Assembly: GCA_002400445.1 (NCBI GenBank)
Contig: DGQO01000155.1
Span: 2,927 to 9,023 of the forward strand
Direction of reading: 5' to 3'
DNA length: 6,097 nucleotides
Source: Chitinophagaceae bacterium UBA4412
GTDB lineage: Bacteria > Bacteroidota > Bacteroidia > Chitinophagales > Chitinophagaceae
Numbering within the stretch: the first letter of the stretch is position 1; the number at the start of each line of letters is the position of its first letter. Positions 1-5,591 of this stretch are shown one piece after another. A program made the translations under genes and the position numbers. Under the pieces are notes generated by a model. It saw only the letters and a list, made by a program, of their open reading frames with translations, made no database searches and was not told the origin of the DNA.

Positions 1-191
1 TTAATGGCCTTCGACTTGTCTAATTCAAAAGTGTCCTGTACACCCTGCAGCATGAGGTTCATGTAGCTGCCACCATCTGCTTTAAATGCAAACTGAAAAA
101 TGCCAACAATGGCGGTAATGGCCGCAAAAGCGATATACGTTCGGGGCCGTTTTGATATTTTATAAAGTTCAATTTGCAGCAGCGTCCACAT
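1..191 (-). CDS. ABC-2 type transporter permease, N-terminal part (cut by window edge)
   Basis: This is the beginning of the membrane subunit that would pair with the ATPase gene just before it. Only 63 codons are in the window; the rest lies beyond position 1. The protein opens with MWTLLQIELYKISKRPRTY, an amphipathic, basic stretch typical of the cytoplasmic start of ABC-2 permeases. A first membrane segment follows at about residues 19-36 (YIAFAAITAIVGIFQFAF), and then a polar stretch that would be the first extracytoplasmic loop. The start codon at 191 lies inside the last codons of the ATPase gene, giving a 23-bp overlap in a different frame, so translation of the two subunits is probably coupled. 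The next ATG in frame is at residue 44, after the membrane segment, so it is a poor start. Family knowledge: such permeases have about six membrane helices and export lipids, peptides or drugs. The substrate here cannot be read from the sequence. Confidence 0.8.
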   Translation of the reverse strand, partial: MWTLLQIELYKISKRPRTYIAFAAITAIVGIFQFAFKADGGSYMNLMLQGVQDTFELDKSKAI

Positions 192-1098
192 GCAGTAAAG
201 GATTTGTAAGGGATAAAAAATAAGCCTCCAGGGAATTTTTTGACGTCACCGAAATAACAGCAGCATGCGCTGTGAGCCATTGCACAAATTCCGGAATGGC
301 ATCCCGGGTAAGTTCGAGCTGCAGTGCGCCCTGCACGTTCATCAACTTTTCCCGCCAGGGCGATGCTTCAATTTGCTGCAAAGCAGCGGCATTATCCGTT
401 GTTTCAATAGCCACAATAGTATGCGCCGGGTCTAGCAATTCGCTCACCACGCCTTCTGTTATTTTTTTTCCCTTGTGAATGATGATCATCCTATTGGCCA
501 CCTGTTCAATTTCCGATAATAGGTGAGACGATACAATAACGGTTTTTCCATGCACCCGGCTTAAATCAAGGATCAGGTTTCGCATATCTGCAATGCCCTG
601 CGGATCGAGGCCATTGGTCGGCTCATCCAATATCACAATTTTAGGATCATGCACCAGTGCCACGGCAATGCCTAAGCGCTGTTTCATACCCTGGCTAAAG
701 GTTTTCACTTTGCTGCCGCTACGGGCATCCAGGCCCACACGATGCAAATGCTCCATCAACATCTGCCGGGAAGGGCGGATGCCACTAAGCCTGGCAAATA
801 TGTTCAGGTTATCGTATGCACTTAGGAATTTATACAAGTCCGGGCGTTCTATTACAGCGCCCACTTGCTTCAAAATCATATTTCTGTGGGAAAAAACCGA
901 TTGCCCAAAAAAGTTAATATCCCCTGCGGTTGGCCGGATGAGGGTAAGCATCATGCGCATGGTAGTACTTTTACCTGCGCCATTCTGACCCAGGAAGCCA
1001 TATACATCGCCTTCATTCACGGTAAATGATAAATCATCTACAGCAACGAGCTGGTCAAATTTTTTGGTAAGGTTCTTTACGTCCAGTAAAACACTCAT
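169..1098 (-). CDS. ABC transporter ATP-binding protein, BcrA/CcmA-type
   Basis: This is the 309-residue nucleotide-binding subunit of an ABC-2 exporter; it hydrolyses ATP at the cytoplasmic face of the inner membrane. All core motifs are visible: Walker A GQNGAGKST (residues 37-45), signature FSQGMKQR (134-141) in place of LSGGQ, Walker B IVILDEP (154-160) with catalytic Glu159, D-loop GLD (163-165) and switch histidine His192 in SSH. The Q-loop position carries Glu84 (VIERPDLY) rather than Gln, as is common in the bacitracin-resistance (BcrA) branch. About 90 residues after the catalytic core form a C-terminal extension of the kind seen in that branch. The length is normal for the group. 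The gene follows the winged-helix regulator after 75 bp and overlaps the permease by 23 bp, so it is probably one operon with both. No clear Shine-Dalgarno sequence precedes the ATG. The class is certain; bacitracin, lantibiotic or lipid substrates are all possible. I considered GldA of gliding motility but see nothing specific for it. Confidence 0.95.
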   Translation of the reverse strand: MSVLLDVKNLTKKFDQLVAVDDLSFTVNEGDVYGFLGQNGAGKSTTMRMMLTLIRPTAGDINFFGQSVFSHRNMILKQVGAVIERPDLYKFLSAYDNLNIFARLSGIRPSRQMLMEHLHRVGLDARSGSKVKTFSQGMKQRLGIAVALVHDPKIVILDEPTNGLDPQGIADMRNLILDLSRVHGKTVIVSSHLLSEIEQVANRMIIIHKGKKITEGVVSELLDPAHTIVAIETTDNAAALQQIEASPWREKLMNVQGALQLELTRDAIPEFVQWLTAHAAVISVTSKNSLEAYFLSLTNPLLHVDAAAN

Positions 1099-1139
1099 GC
1101 TGTAAAAATAACCTTAAACAGGGCGCTTTGTTCGGTAAC

Positions 1140-1180
1140 TCAATAGAAATAAATGTGAATGATTTTGAGCGTTCTATTGA
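1140..1180 (-). repeat. Perfect 9-bp inverted repeat between regulator and ABC ATPase gene
   Basis: The arms TCAATAGAA (1140-1148) and TTCTATTGA (1172-1180) are exact reverse complements separated by 23 bp. The right arm covers the TAG stop codon of the regulator gene (1174-1176); the left arm lies in the 75-bp gap before the ATPase gene. There is no GC-rich stem and no T run after it, so it does not look like a Rho-independent terminator. It could be an operator read by the adjacent winged-helix protein, or a hairpin that changes the relative expression or stability of the two parts of the message. Both roles are inference; a chance repeat in AT-rich DNA is not excluded. Confidence 0.4.
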
Positions 1181-1467
1181 TCAGATGGCTTCATGTAGCT
1201 CTGCAGGGCGTTTACATAATTTTCAAAGGCCTCTATACCTTTTTGGGAAATTTTACAAATAGTGAGCGGATAATTATTCTTAAACTGTTTATCTACTTCA
1301 ATATAACCAGCTTCTCTTAGTTTAGCAATCTGCACACTCAGGTTGCCTGCTGTAGCATGTGTCTTCTCTTTAATGAAGGTAAATTCCGCCTCTTTGAGCC
1401 CGATAAGGAGGCTCATTACGGCAAGGCGTAACTGAGAATGTAATATGGGGTCCAGATCTTTAAACAT
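1174..1467 (-). CDS. Small winged-helix DNA-binding regulator (HTH_27/MarR-like)
   Basis: This 97-residue protein consists almost only of a winged helix-turn-helix domain. Predicted parts are a first helix (about 7-24), a second helix (about 28-36, FTFIKEKTHA), a recognition helix (about 39-53, containing NLSVQIAKLREAGY), a beta wing with basic residues (about 54-73, KQFKNNYPLTICKIS), and a C-terminal helix (about 74-91) that probably dimerises. The pattern 'NLSxxIxKLxxAGYI' followed by a K-rich wing is typical of the PF13601-type winged helix found in single-domain bacterial regulators. No ligand or metal site is evident, although Cys71 is present. The start at 1467 overlaps the 3' end of the membrane-protein gene by 8 bp, so the two are very probably cotranslated, and the ATPase gene follows after 75 bp. 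By analogy with similar regulator-ABC operons it is likely to repress its own operon. The effector is unknown; the adjacent membrane protein is a candidate sensor partner. Confidence 0.88.
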   Translation of the reverse strand: MFKDLDPILHSQLRLAVMSLLIGLKEAEFTFIKEKTHATAGNLSVQIAKLREAGYIEVDKQFKNNYPLTICKISQKGIEAFENYVNALQSYMKPSDQ

Positions 1468-2128
1468 TCAATACTCCCTCTTTCATTTTTGCCAATCTAT
1501 GTTGCTTCTCTAATATAATGCCCGGTATCAGCCAGCCCGCAATTGCCGCCAGCCCGGTGAGCAACAGGTCTGCTTCATAGCCTGTGTAAACGGTGATCAC
1601 GCTGCATAGCCAAAATAAAATTCCTCCCCACAGCATTGGCTTAAACTTACAGGCTGCTCCCGTTATGAAAGTGGGTATGCCATATAAAACCAGGAACAGG
1701 GGCATTACAAATTCTGACAGTTTGAAAGAGGAAGGGTGGCCAGCAAGCGATGCATATTCTGCAGCTACCGGCTGCAAGGCAACAAACGCAAGGTTGATCA
1801 CGTGAACGAGTAAGAAAATGCTGATGCCAAAGGAGAGCCAGATATAATCCAGGAAAATAGACTCATAAGACCTTGCTTTACGCAACCTCTTTTCTTTTAT
1901 GCTGATGATAACCTGTGGAATTATGGCCAGCAGCGTGAGCAGGTAAATATCAAAAGGCAGCTTGAAATGAAAATGCACTTCTGCTAATTTTACAAATGAG
2001 CAGATGCTGATCACGCTGCCCCAGAGCATAGCACTGATACCAGTATCCCGGTATGCATTTTTTGCTTTCGAAATCATGCTATTGATGAGTTGCAGGCTCT
2101 CCTGGTAATCGATGCTTTTGTCTTCCAT
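1460..2128 (-). CDS. Polytopic inner-membrane protein of unknown function, about six membrane helices
   Basis: I do not recognise a named family. The protein has 222 residues: a charged cytoplasmic N-terminus (1-31, beginning MEDKSIDYQESLQLINSMIS), then hydrophobic segments at about 32-50, 57-77, 92-119, 138-160, 165-183 and 187-206, and a short basic C-terminal tail (KQHRLAKMKEGVLNV). The basic stretch KEKRLRKAR (78-86) after the second segment would be a cytoplasmic loop by the positive-inside rule. No signal peptide, enzyme motif or ATP site is visible. Its stop overlaps the start of the winged-helix gene by 8 bp, which ties its production to that regulator. In Bacteroidota, membrane proteins of this size often sit directly before HTH_27-type regulators, so a role in sensing or in sequestering the regulator at the membrane is plausible but inferred. 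It could instead be an accessory subunit of the downstream ABC exporter. The gene starts 56 bp after the secreted-protein gene and has a perfect -7 promoter-like element before its ATG. Confidence 0.85.
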   Translation of the reverse strand: MEDKSIDYQESLQLINSMISKAKNAYRDTGISAMLWGSVISICSFVKLAEVHFHFKLPFDIYLLTLLAIIPQVIISIKEKRLRKARSYESIFLDYIWLSFGISIFLLVHVINLAFVALQPVAAEYASLAGHPSSFKLSEFVMPLFLVLYGIPTFITGAACKFKPMLWGGILFWLCSVITVYTGYEADLLLTGLAAIAGWLIPGIILEKQHRLAKMKEGVLNV

Positions 2129-2149
2129 GTATTCCTATTTTCAGATGGG

Positions 2150-2157
2150 CAAATGTA
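2150..2157 (-). promoter_or_regulatory. Candidate -7 promoter element TACATTTG before the membrane-protein gene
   Basis: Read on the minus strand, TACATTTG matches the Bacteroidota -7 consensus TAnnTTTG at all six fixed positions. It ends 21 bp before the ATG at 2128, inside a 56-bp gap. The usual upstream TTG element is not at the preferred distance: the nearest TTTG (2174-2171) is only 13 bp away instead of about 19-21. If active, it would let the membrane protein, regulator, ATPase and permease be expressed apart from the receptor genes. Confidence 0.35.
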
Positions 2158-2184
2158 ACCGGTCCGGCGGCAAAAATGCAGTGG

Positions 2185-2832
2185 CTATTTCTTGCAATCG
2201 GCGGCAATACTTTCGGCAAGTTCTTTTCCCCAGGTGGGCGCCAGGTCTGATGCCGGCTTAAAGCTTTCGTACCTGGCCAATGCATTTTCTATTTGTGGCA
2301 AGGACGTGCCACAACCACCACCAAATTGTTCAGGCGTATATTTTAGGCTCTGGCCTATGAGAAAGTATGGGCGAGGGTTTGAAGGATCCTGCGTTTTAGC
2401 TTTCTCCAGAGCTTCACTGCTTTCTTTACCATATTGCATATAACGACTCATGGGATCTACCATCATGTGGCAGGAAGCAATCATGCTGCGGATACAACTA
2501 ATTTCAGAATTGCTTGAACTTAGCGCATCTGCTTTATCTAACAGTGAAGTAGCTTTATCTGCAATGGCATCCACTTTAGATTTATCCTGCTCCATAAAAC
2601 CAATATTTACCTGGGCAAAAGCGGCATAATAGTAAGGTAGCCACTGCTCCTTTTCGGCATCGCCGATGCGCTCAAAATTATTAGCTACAACCAGCAGGCT
2701 CGCAGTACTTTTAAATGCAGTATCCAGCGCTTGCAGATTTTTTTTCATTGCCTTGTTGTACTTGTCTGCATTTTGAGCCAAAGTACAAATGGACAGTAGC
2801 ATAAGTAACGGGAAGATGATGAACTTTTTCAT
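2185..2832 (-). CDS. Secreted periplasmic helical-repeat (TPR-like) protein of unknown function
   Basis: The 215-residue protein has a clear Sec signal peptide (MKKFIIFPLLMLLSICTLAQ) with probable cleavage around Ala19-Gln20. LSIC is not a good lipobox, because Ile precedes Cys, so it is probably not a lipoprotein. The mature part is almost entirely alpha-helical. Helix pairs such as residues 65-85 (PYYYAAFAQVNIGFME), 85-105 (a DKSKVDAIADKATSLLDKADAL-like stretch), 134-148 (GKESSEALEKAKTQDP) and 153-166 (RPYFLIGQSLKYTP) have the small/large residue spacing of tetratricopeptide repeats. Four cysteines remain after cleavage (113, 121, 174, 213), one of them in a glycine-rich GGGCG motif, so one or two disulfide bonds are possible. 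The gene begins 48 bp after the stop of the TonB-dependent receptor with no terminator between, so it is probably cotranscribed and may act as its periplasmic partner. TPR proteins usually bind other proteins. No enzymatic motif is seen. Confidence 0.88.
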   Translation of the reverse strand: MKKFIIFPLLMLLSICTLAQNADKYNKAMKKNLQALDTAFKSTASLLVVANNFERIGDAEKEQWLPYYYAAFAQVNIGFMEQDKSKVDAIADKATSLLDKADALSSSNSEISCIRSMIASCHMMVDPMSRYMQYGKESSEALEKAKTQDPSNPRPYFLIGQSLKYTPEQFGGGCGTSLPQIENALARYESFKPASDLAPTWGKELAESIAADCKK

Positions 2833-2880
2833 GATTTAATGTCTGTTGATGATGAAGATTTTTTATTCTTTTGAATGCTG

Positions 2881-5139
2881 TTATAAATTATTATTGATAG
2901 CATCATCGGTTCTGTCTGTACCAAAACTAATGAAGCAGCCTACAAATACAAAACGACGGGATGTAGGCAAAATGGGCCGGCGATTTCCTGTAATGCTGCC
3001 GTAAGTATAATTGTACACTTGCTGCTGACCCAGCACATTACTTACAGACATGACTATAATCGGGAAAATCTTACTATCCGTCTTTCCCAACTTTGGCAGG
3101 TAATTTAGGCTAAAGCTCAGCGAATGATAAGGAATGGTTGTTCCCTTATCTGCAATCACGTATTTGTCTTGTAGGCCATCAAAGCGAATGTCGTAAAAAG
3201 GCCGGCCGGTAGCAAAATTATAAGCTGCGTTAAAGCCTGTTTTCCACGGCAATACAAATTTTTTCACCACCAGGGAAGCTGTGTGCATTGCAGAAAAATT
3301 AGGACGGATAGCTTCCGGAAAATTCAAATATTTACGTTTGGTATCCAGGTAAGAATAAGATATCCAGTAGTCAAGATTTTTCACTGATTTTTTATCCCGC
3401 CAAAAAAATTCAATACCCTTGGCATATCCGGTACCGTCGTTATCCGCTGCCACGGTTCTGCCATAAGAATCATTGGTGGTGGTAAAAAGATTTTGGTAGG
3501 CTTTGTAAAATATTTCGGCCCTGAAACTGCGGTCATTTTTTATTTTCTGGTATTGAAAAATATAATGAGCAGCTTTTGCATAGCCCGCACCAGGCAATGC
3601 CGGCTCAAGCGTACTTTCCGGGTTCTGGTAAAACACGCCATACGCTAATGATGCCTGCCCGTTGTTTTTTAATTTATAAGCAAGAGACAGCCTTGGTGCT
3701 ATATTCCACTCGTCTACTAACTTAGAGTGTTCTGCCCTTCCTCCAATTTTTGCGGCCAGGTCCTTGGAAAGGTAAAGGTCGGTTTCCGCAAATGCCGCAG
3801 ATAACTGGTCGGTAATTACAAAATCAGATTTCGCTCCATTATAATCAGTGTAAGCATTCTTTTCCTGGCTGTAGAAATAGTCAGCCCCAAAGCGCACCGC
3901 ATTCAAACCCTTCAATTTCTTTTCCGTGTAGGCCCTTGCTTGTGCATAATGAGATTTTTTTACGATGCTAAAGTTTTTAAATGCATAGCCTGCAGGATTC
4001 ATAAATACCTGCCGGGTTTCATTTGCATCTTGCAATTCGTTTTCCATTTCATCTATATTGGTACTATAGCTTAATCCTGTACTCAATTTCCAGCCCTTAC
4101 CCAGGTTCTCCCGAAGGTTGAGGTTTTGGTAAGTGTTCACATTATCTAAGTTGAAAGCATTTTTGAGATTGGCAGAATCAATATCCTCACTGCGATAACC
4201 AACTTTTCCTGTGCTCCAATAGCTATAATATTTAAGCATACCTCCCCTTTTCGTTTTTATCCTGAAATTGCCATCGGCTTCATGGAACACCGGGTTTTGG
4301 TAATAATCCTGCCGTTGCTTAATGAGGGCAAAGGCGGGGCCGAGATGGGAAAAGTTATAAGTGAGCCCCCAGGAAGACTTTTTGTCTTTAGCTAATTTCT
4401 GGATGCCTGTCCCGATACCAATTACGGAAATATTCAAACTGCCTTCTGTTCTTTCCGGGAGGTCGGTAGATTCCAGAATAAGTGCGGATGACAATGCCTG
4501 GCCGTATAAAGCAGAATACCCGCCGGCACTAAAAACGGTACCCTTGAATAGAAATGGGTTAAACCTTCCCCTGGAAGAGATACCTGGCAGGCTACTGTAA
4601 AAGAAATTATTGACCAGGTTACCGTCAATGTAGATTTTGCTTTCCGTAGCTGTACCACCTCTCACAAATAATCCTCCCGTTTCTCCCACCTGCTGCGTAC
4701 CCGGCAGCGATTTAAGCGCCCCGGTAACATCTCCTTCGGCGCTGGCTGTGGTTACAATATCAAGGGGAGTAAGTACTGTGCCCTTCTTTTTATCACTTGC
4801 TTCAAAAGAACCGGCAGTAATAACAACGGCATTTAATTCCGTAATGAGCTCTTTTACGGAGATTTTAAGCTCAATGGGCTTGCCGGCAATGCTAATGATT
4901 TGTTCAAAAGAAGCATATCCCTCCAGCGTAGCTTGCAGCAACTGCTTGCCTGTTTCTTCCGTGTTAAAAGAAAAATTGCCCAGGGAGTCAGTTGTCGTTC
5001 CATCATAACTGTCTTTCAGGCTAATACTGGCCCCATACAATGGCTTTCCTTTAGTATCCGTCATTCTGCCGCTAATTTCCACCTGGGTATATCCTTTAAA
5101 AACAATGAGGAGGATTGCGATAGTAAACGTCAGTTTCAT
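2881..5139 (-). CDS. TonB-dependent outer-membrane receptor with carboxypeptidase-regulatory-like N-terminal domain
   Basis: This 752-residue outer-membrane channel imports a ligand using energy passed from the inner membrane by TonB-ExbBD. Residues 1-19 are a signal peptide (MKLTFTIAILLIVFKGYTQ). Residues about 20-95 form a CarboxypepD_reg-like beta-sandwich (ISGRMTDTKGKPLYGASISL, then TDSLGNFSF). A TonB-box-like stretch, ELNAVVITAG, lies at 101-110. The plug occupies about 120-225, with the conserved GLFVRGG (156-162), IYIDGNLV (169-176) and GGYSALYGQALS (206-217). The rest is a barrel of alternating beta strands. After the last barrel strand, ending SFG, a 12- to 13-residue polar tail (TDRTDDAINNNL) replaces the usual terminal aromatic residue. 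The length suits siderophore- or metal-type receptors and is shorter than SusC, and no SusD gene is next to it, so a glycan utilisation locus is unlikely. The ligand is unknown. The ATG at 5139 is the only one that gives a full signal peptide. Confidence 0.94.
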   Translation of the reverse strand: MKLTFTIAILLIVFKGYTQVEISGRMTDTKGKPLYGASISLKDSYDGTTTDSLGNFSFNTEETGKQLLQATLEGYASFEQIISIAGKPIELKISVKELITELNAVVITAGSFEASDKKKGTVLTPLDIVTTASAEGDVTGALKSLPGTQQVGETGGLFVRGGTATESKIYIDGNLVNNFFYSSLPGISSRGRFNPFLFKGTVFSAGGYSALYGQALSSALILESTDLPERTEGSLNISVIGIGTGIQKLAKDKKSSWGLTYNFSHLGPAFALIKQRQDYYQNPVFHEADGNFRIKTKRGGMLKYYSYWSTGKVGYRSEDIDSANLKNAFNLDNVNTYQNLNLRENLGKGWKLSTGLSYSTNIDEMENELQDANETRQVFMNPAGYAFKNFSIVKKSHYAQARAYTEKKLKGLNAVRFGADYFYSQEKNAYTDYNGAKSDFVITDQLSAAFAETDLYLSKDLAAKIGGRAEHSKLVDEWNIAPRLSLAYKLKNNGQASLAYGVFYQNPESTLEPALPGAGYAKAAHYIFQYQKIKNDRSFRAEIFYKAYQNLFTTTNDSYGRTVAADNDGTGYAKGIEFFWRDKKSVKNLDYWISYSYLDTKRKYLNFPEAIRPNFSAMHTASLVVKKFVLPWKTGFNAAYNFATGRPFYDIRFDGLQDKYVIADKGTTIPYHSLSFSLNYLPKLGKTDSKIFPIIVMSVSNVLGQQQVYNYTYGSITGNRRPILPTSRRFVFVGCFISFGTDRTDDAINNNL

Positions 5140-5155
5140 TCTTGTAAATTTATTT

Positions 5156-5187
5156 CGAAAATAAACTAGTTTGTTTTATAAACCAAA
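5156..5187 (-). promoter_or_regulatory. Candidate promoter of the receptor gene (TTTG - 20 bp - TATTTTCG)
   Basis: On the minus strand, TTTG (5187-5184) is followed after 20 bp by TATTTTCG (5163-5156), which matches the Bacteroidota -7 consensus TAnnTTTG at five of six fixed positions. The spacing is within the range reported for the -33/-7 pair of this phylum. The -7 box ends 16 bp before the ATG, so the leader would be very short. The match comes from an AT-rich region, so the call is tentative. Confidence 0.4.
5158..5177. promoter_or_regulatory. 20-bp near-perfect palindrome centred on CTAG, possible operator
   Basis: AAAATAAACTAGTTTGTTTT reads the same on both strands except for one mismatched pair (5162/5173); the inner ten bases, AAACTAGTTT, are a perfect palindrome. 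It overlaps the candidate -7 box and the spacer of the receptor promoter, where a dimeric repressor would block transcription. No binding protein can be named. It does not match the classical Fur box well. Confidence 0.35.
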
Positions 5188-5403
5188 TTATTTTTCCTGT
5201 TTTTTTTAAAATATTACTGGCTGATATGGGCGGTATAGAGTTGATATCATTAACACAAATAATTGATTACCTTATAATTATGATTGTTTCTATGGAGGCT
5301 TACATGGCTTGTGGGTAGGCTCTGAATTTATCAACATCCCAAAAATTAATTTTTTATTGTGGCGCCAATTTGTAATTTAGCAATAGAATTTAATGGGTTA
5401 GTA

Positions 5404-5448
5404 AGTACAAAGGGCCGGCAGAAATGTCTGGCCCTTTTACTTTGTACT
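5404..5448 (+). terminator. Terminator-like GC-rich hairpin with extra outer arms; no known gene before it
   Basis: AAAGGGCC (5409-5416) and GGCCCTTT (5430-5437) pair perfectly over 8 bp around a 13-nt loop in which AGA and TCT can add three more pairs. On the plus strand the stem runs into TTTTACTTTGT, a fair U-rich tail; on the minus strand the tail is weaker (CTTTGTACTT). A second, outer pair, AGTACAAA (5404-5411) and TTTGTACT (5441-5448), is also perfect and overlaps the inner arm at AAA, so the two pairings partly compete. A plus-strand terminator here would end a transcript that starts in the AT-rich region before it, where no protein gene is seen. It may therefore mark a small RNA, or a structured leader on the minus strand. 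Confidence 0.45.
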
Positions 5449-5472
5449 AAGCTGAAAATTCGTTTCATTTTG

Positions 5473-5501
5473 CATTTTCCTACCTAAGCATTCATTTTCC
5501 T
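5473..5501 (+). repeat. 9-bp direct repeat CATTTTCCT with a 20-bp period
   Basis: CATTTTCCT occurs at 5473-5481 and again at 5493-5501, starts exactly 20 bp apart, about two turns of the helix. A shorter copy, CATTTT, is at 5466-5471. Repeats on the same face of the helix are typical of tandem binding sites for a regulator. The site is about 90 bp before the radA start. T/C-rich sequence makes chance repetition possible. Confidence 0.3.
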
Positions 5502-5514
5502 CTTACCAGGTAAG
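5502..5514. promoter_or_regulatory. 13-bp perfect palindrome CTTACCAGGTAAG followed by eight T
   Basis: Six-base arms CTTACC and GGTAAG flank a single A. As RNA it could form only a five-pair stem with a three-base loop, but TCGC and then eight T (5519-5526) follow, so a weak plus-strand terminator is possible. The near-continuous symmetry fits a dimer-binding operator for radA or for the divergent region better. It directly follows the phased direct repeat. Confidence 0.3.
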
Positions 5515-5591
5515 TCGCTTTTTTTTCACCGCCACATGTATGGGAACAAACATAGTTTTAGCATTAAGCTTTTTGAAATTACTTTTACTTC

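Larger units (their letters stand above)
5140..5591. other. 452-bp divergent intergenic region between receptor gene and radA
   Basis: No convincing protein gene is present: the longest ATG-initiated plus-strand frame that I read in the middle, from 5280, is 12 codons. The half next to the receptor (5140-5360) is very AT-rich and carries short palindromes, TGATATCA (5242-5249) and TGGCGCCA (5360-5367). The centre holds a GC-rich hairpin (5404-5448). The half next to radA holds a phased direct repeat, a 13-bp palindrome and a run of eight T (5519-5526). A perfect TAnnTTTG match also lies on the minus strand at 5554-5547 (TATGTTTG), which would give the receptor a leader of about 400 nt, but no upstream TTG accompanies it. 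Close to radA, TAGTTTTA (5553-5560) is a five-of-six -7 match on the plus strand. Confidence 0.7.

Noticed and set aside
59..280. 73-codon minus-strand frame overlapping the ABC ATPase end and permease start
   Set aside because: It has an odd composition with a cysteine cluster, overlaps two better-supported genes, and the true permease frame starts at 191.
272..988. Plus-strand frames opposite the ABC ATPase gene
   Set aside because: They are antisense to a gene with complete catalytic motifs; the sequences look like complement translations and match no family.
2079..2285. 68-codon minus-strand frame across the gap between the membrane and secreted proteins
   Set aside because: It overlaps both neighbours in another frame, is rich in Pro, His and Arg, and has no domain; the gap is better explained as a promoter region.
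2785..2832. Lipoprotein signal for the secreted TPR-like protein
   Set aside because: The only cysteine in the signal region is in LSIC, where Ile rather than a small residue precedes Cys; an ordinary Sec signal with cleavage near Ala19 fits better.
2881..5139. SusC of a polysaccharide utilisation locus
   Set aside because: The protein is shorter than typical SusC and no SusD or glycoside hydrolase gene is adjacent.
4361..5169. Plus- and minus-strand frames overlapping the receptor's plug and N-terminal region
   Set aside because: They are shadows of a receptor with clear signal peptide, plug and TonB box.
5280..5318. Short plus-strand frame of 12 codons starting at ATG 5280
   Set aside because: It is too short and lacks any start signal or distinctive composition.
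5140..5591. tRNA, CRISPR array or mobile-element ends in the intergenic region
   Set aside because: No cloverleaf, no regularly spaced repeats beyond one two-copy direct repeat, and no terminal inverted repeats with target duplications were found.
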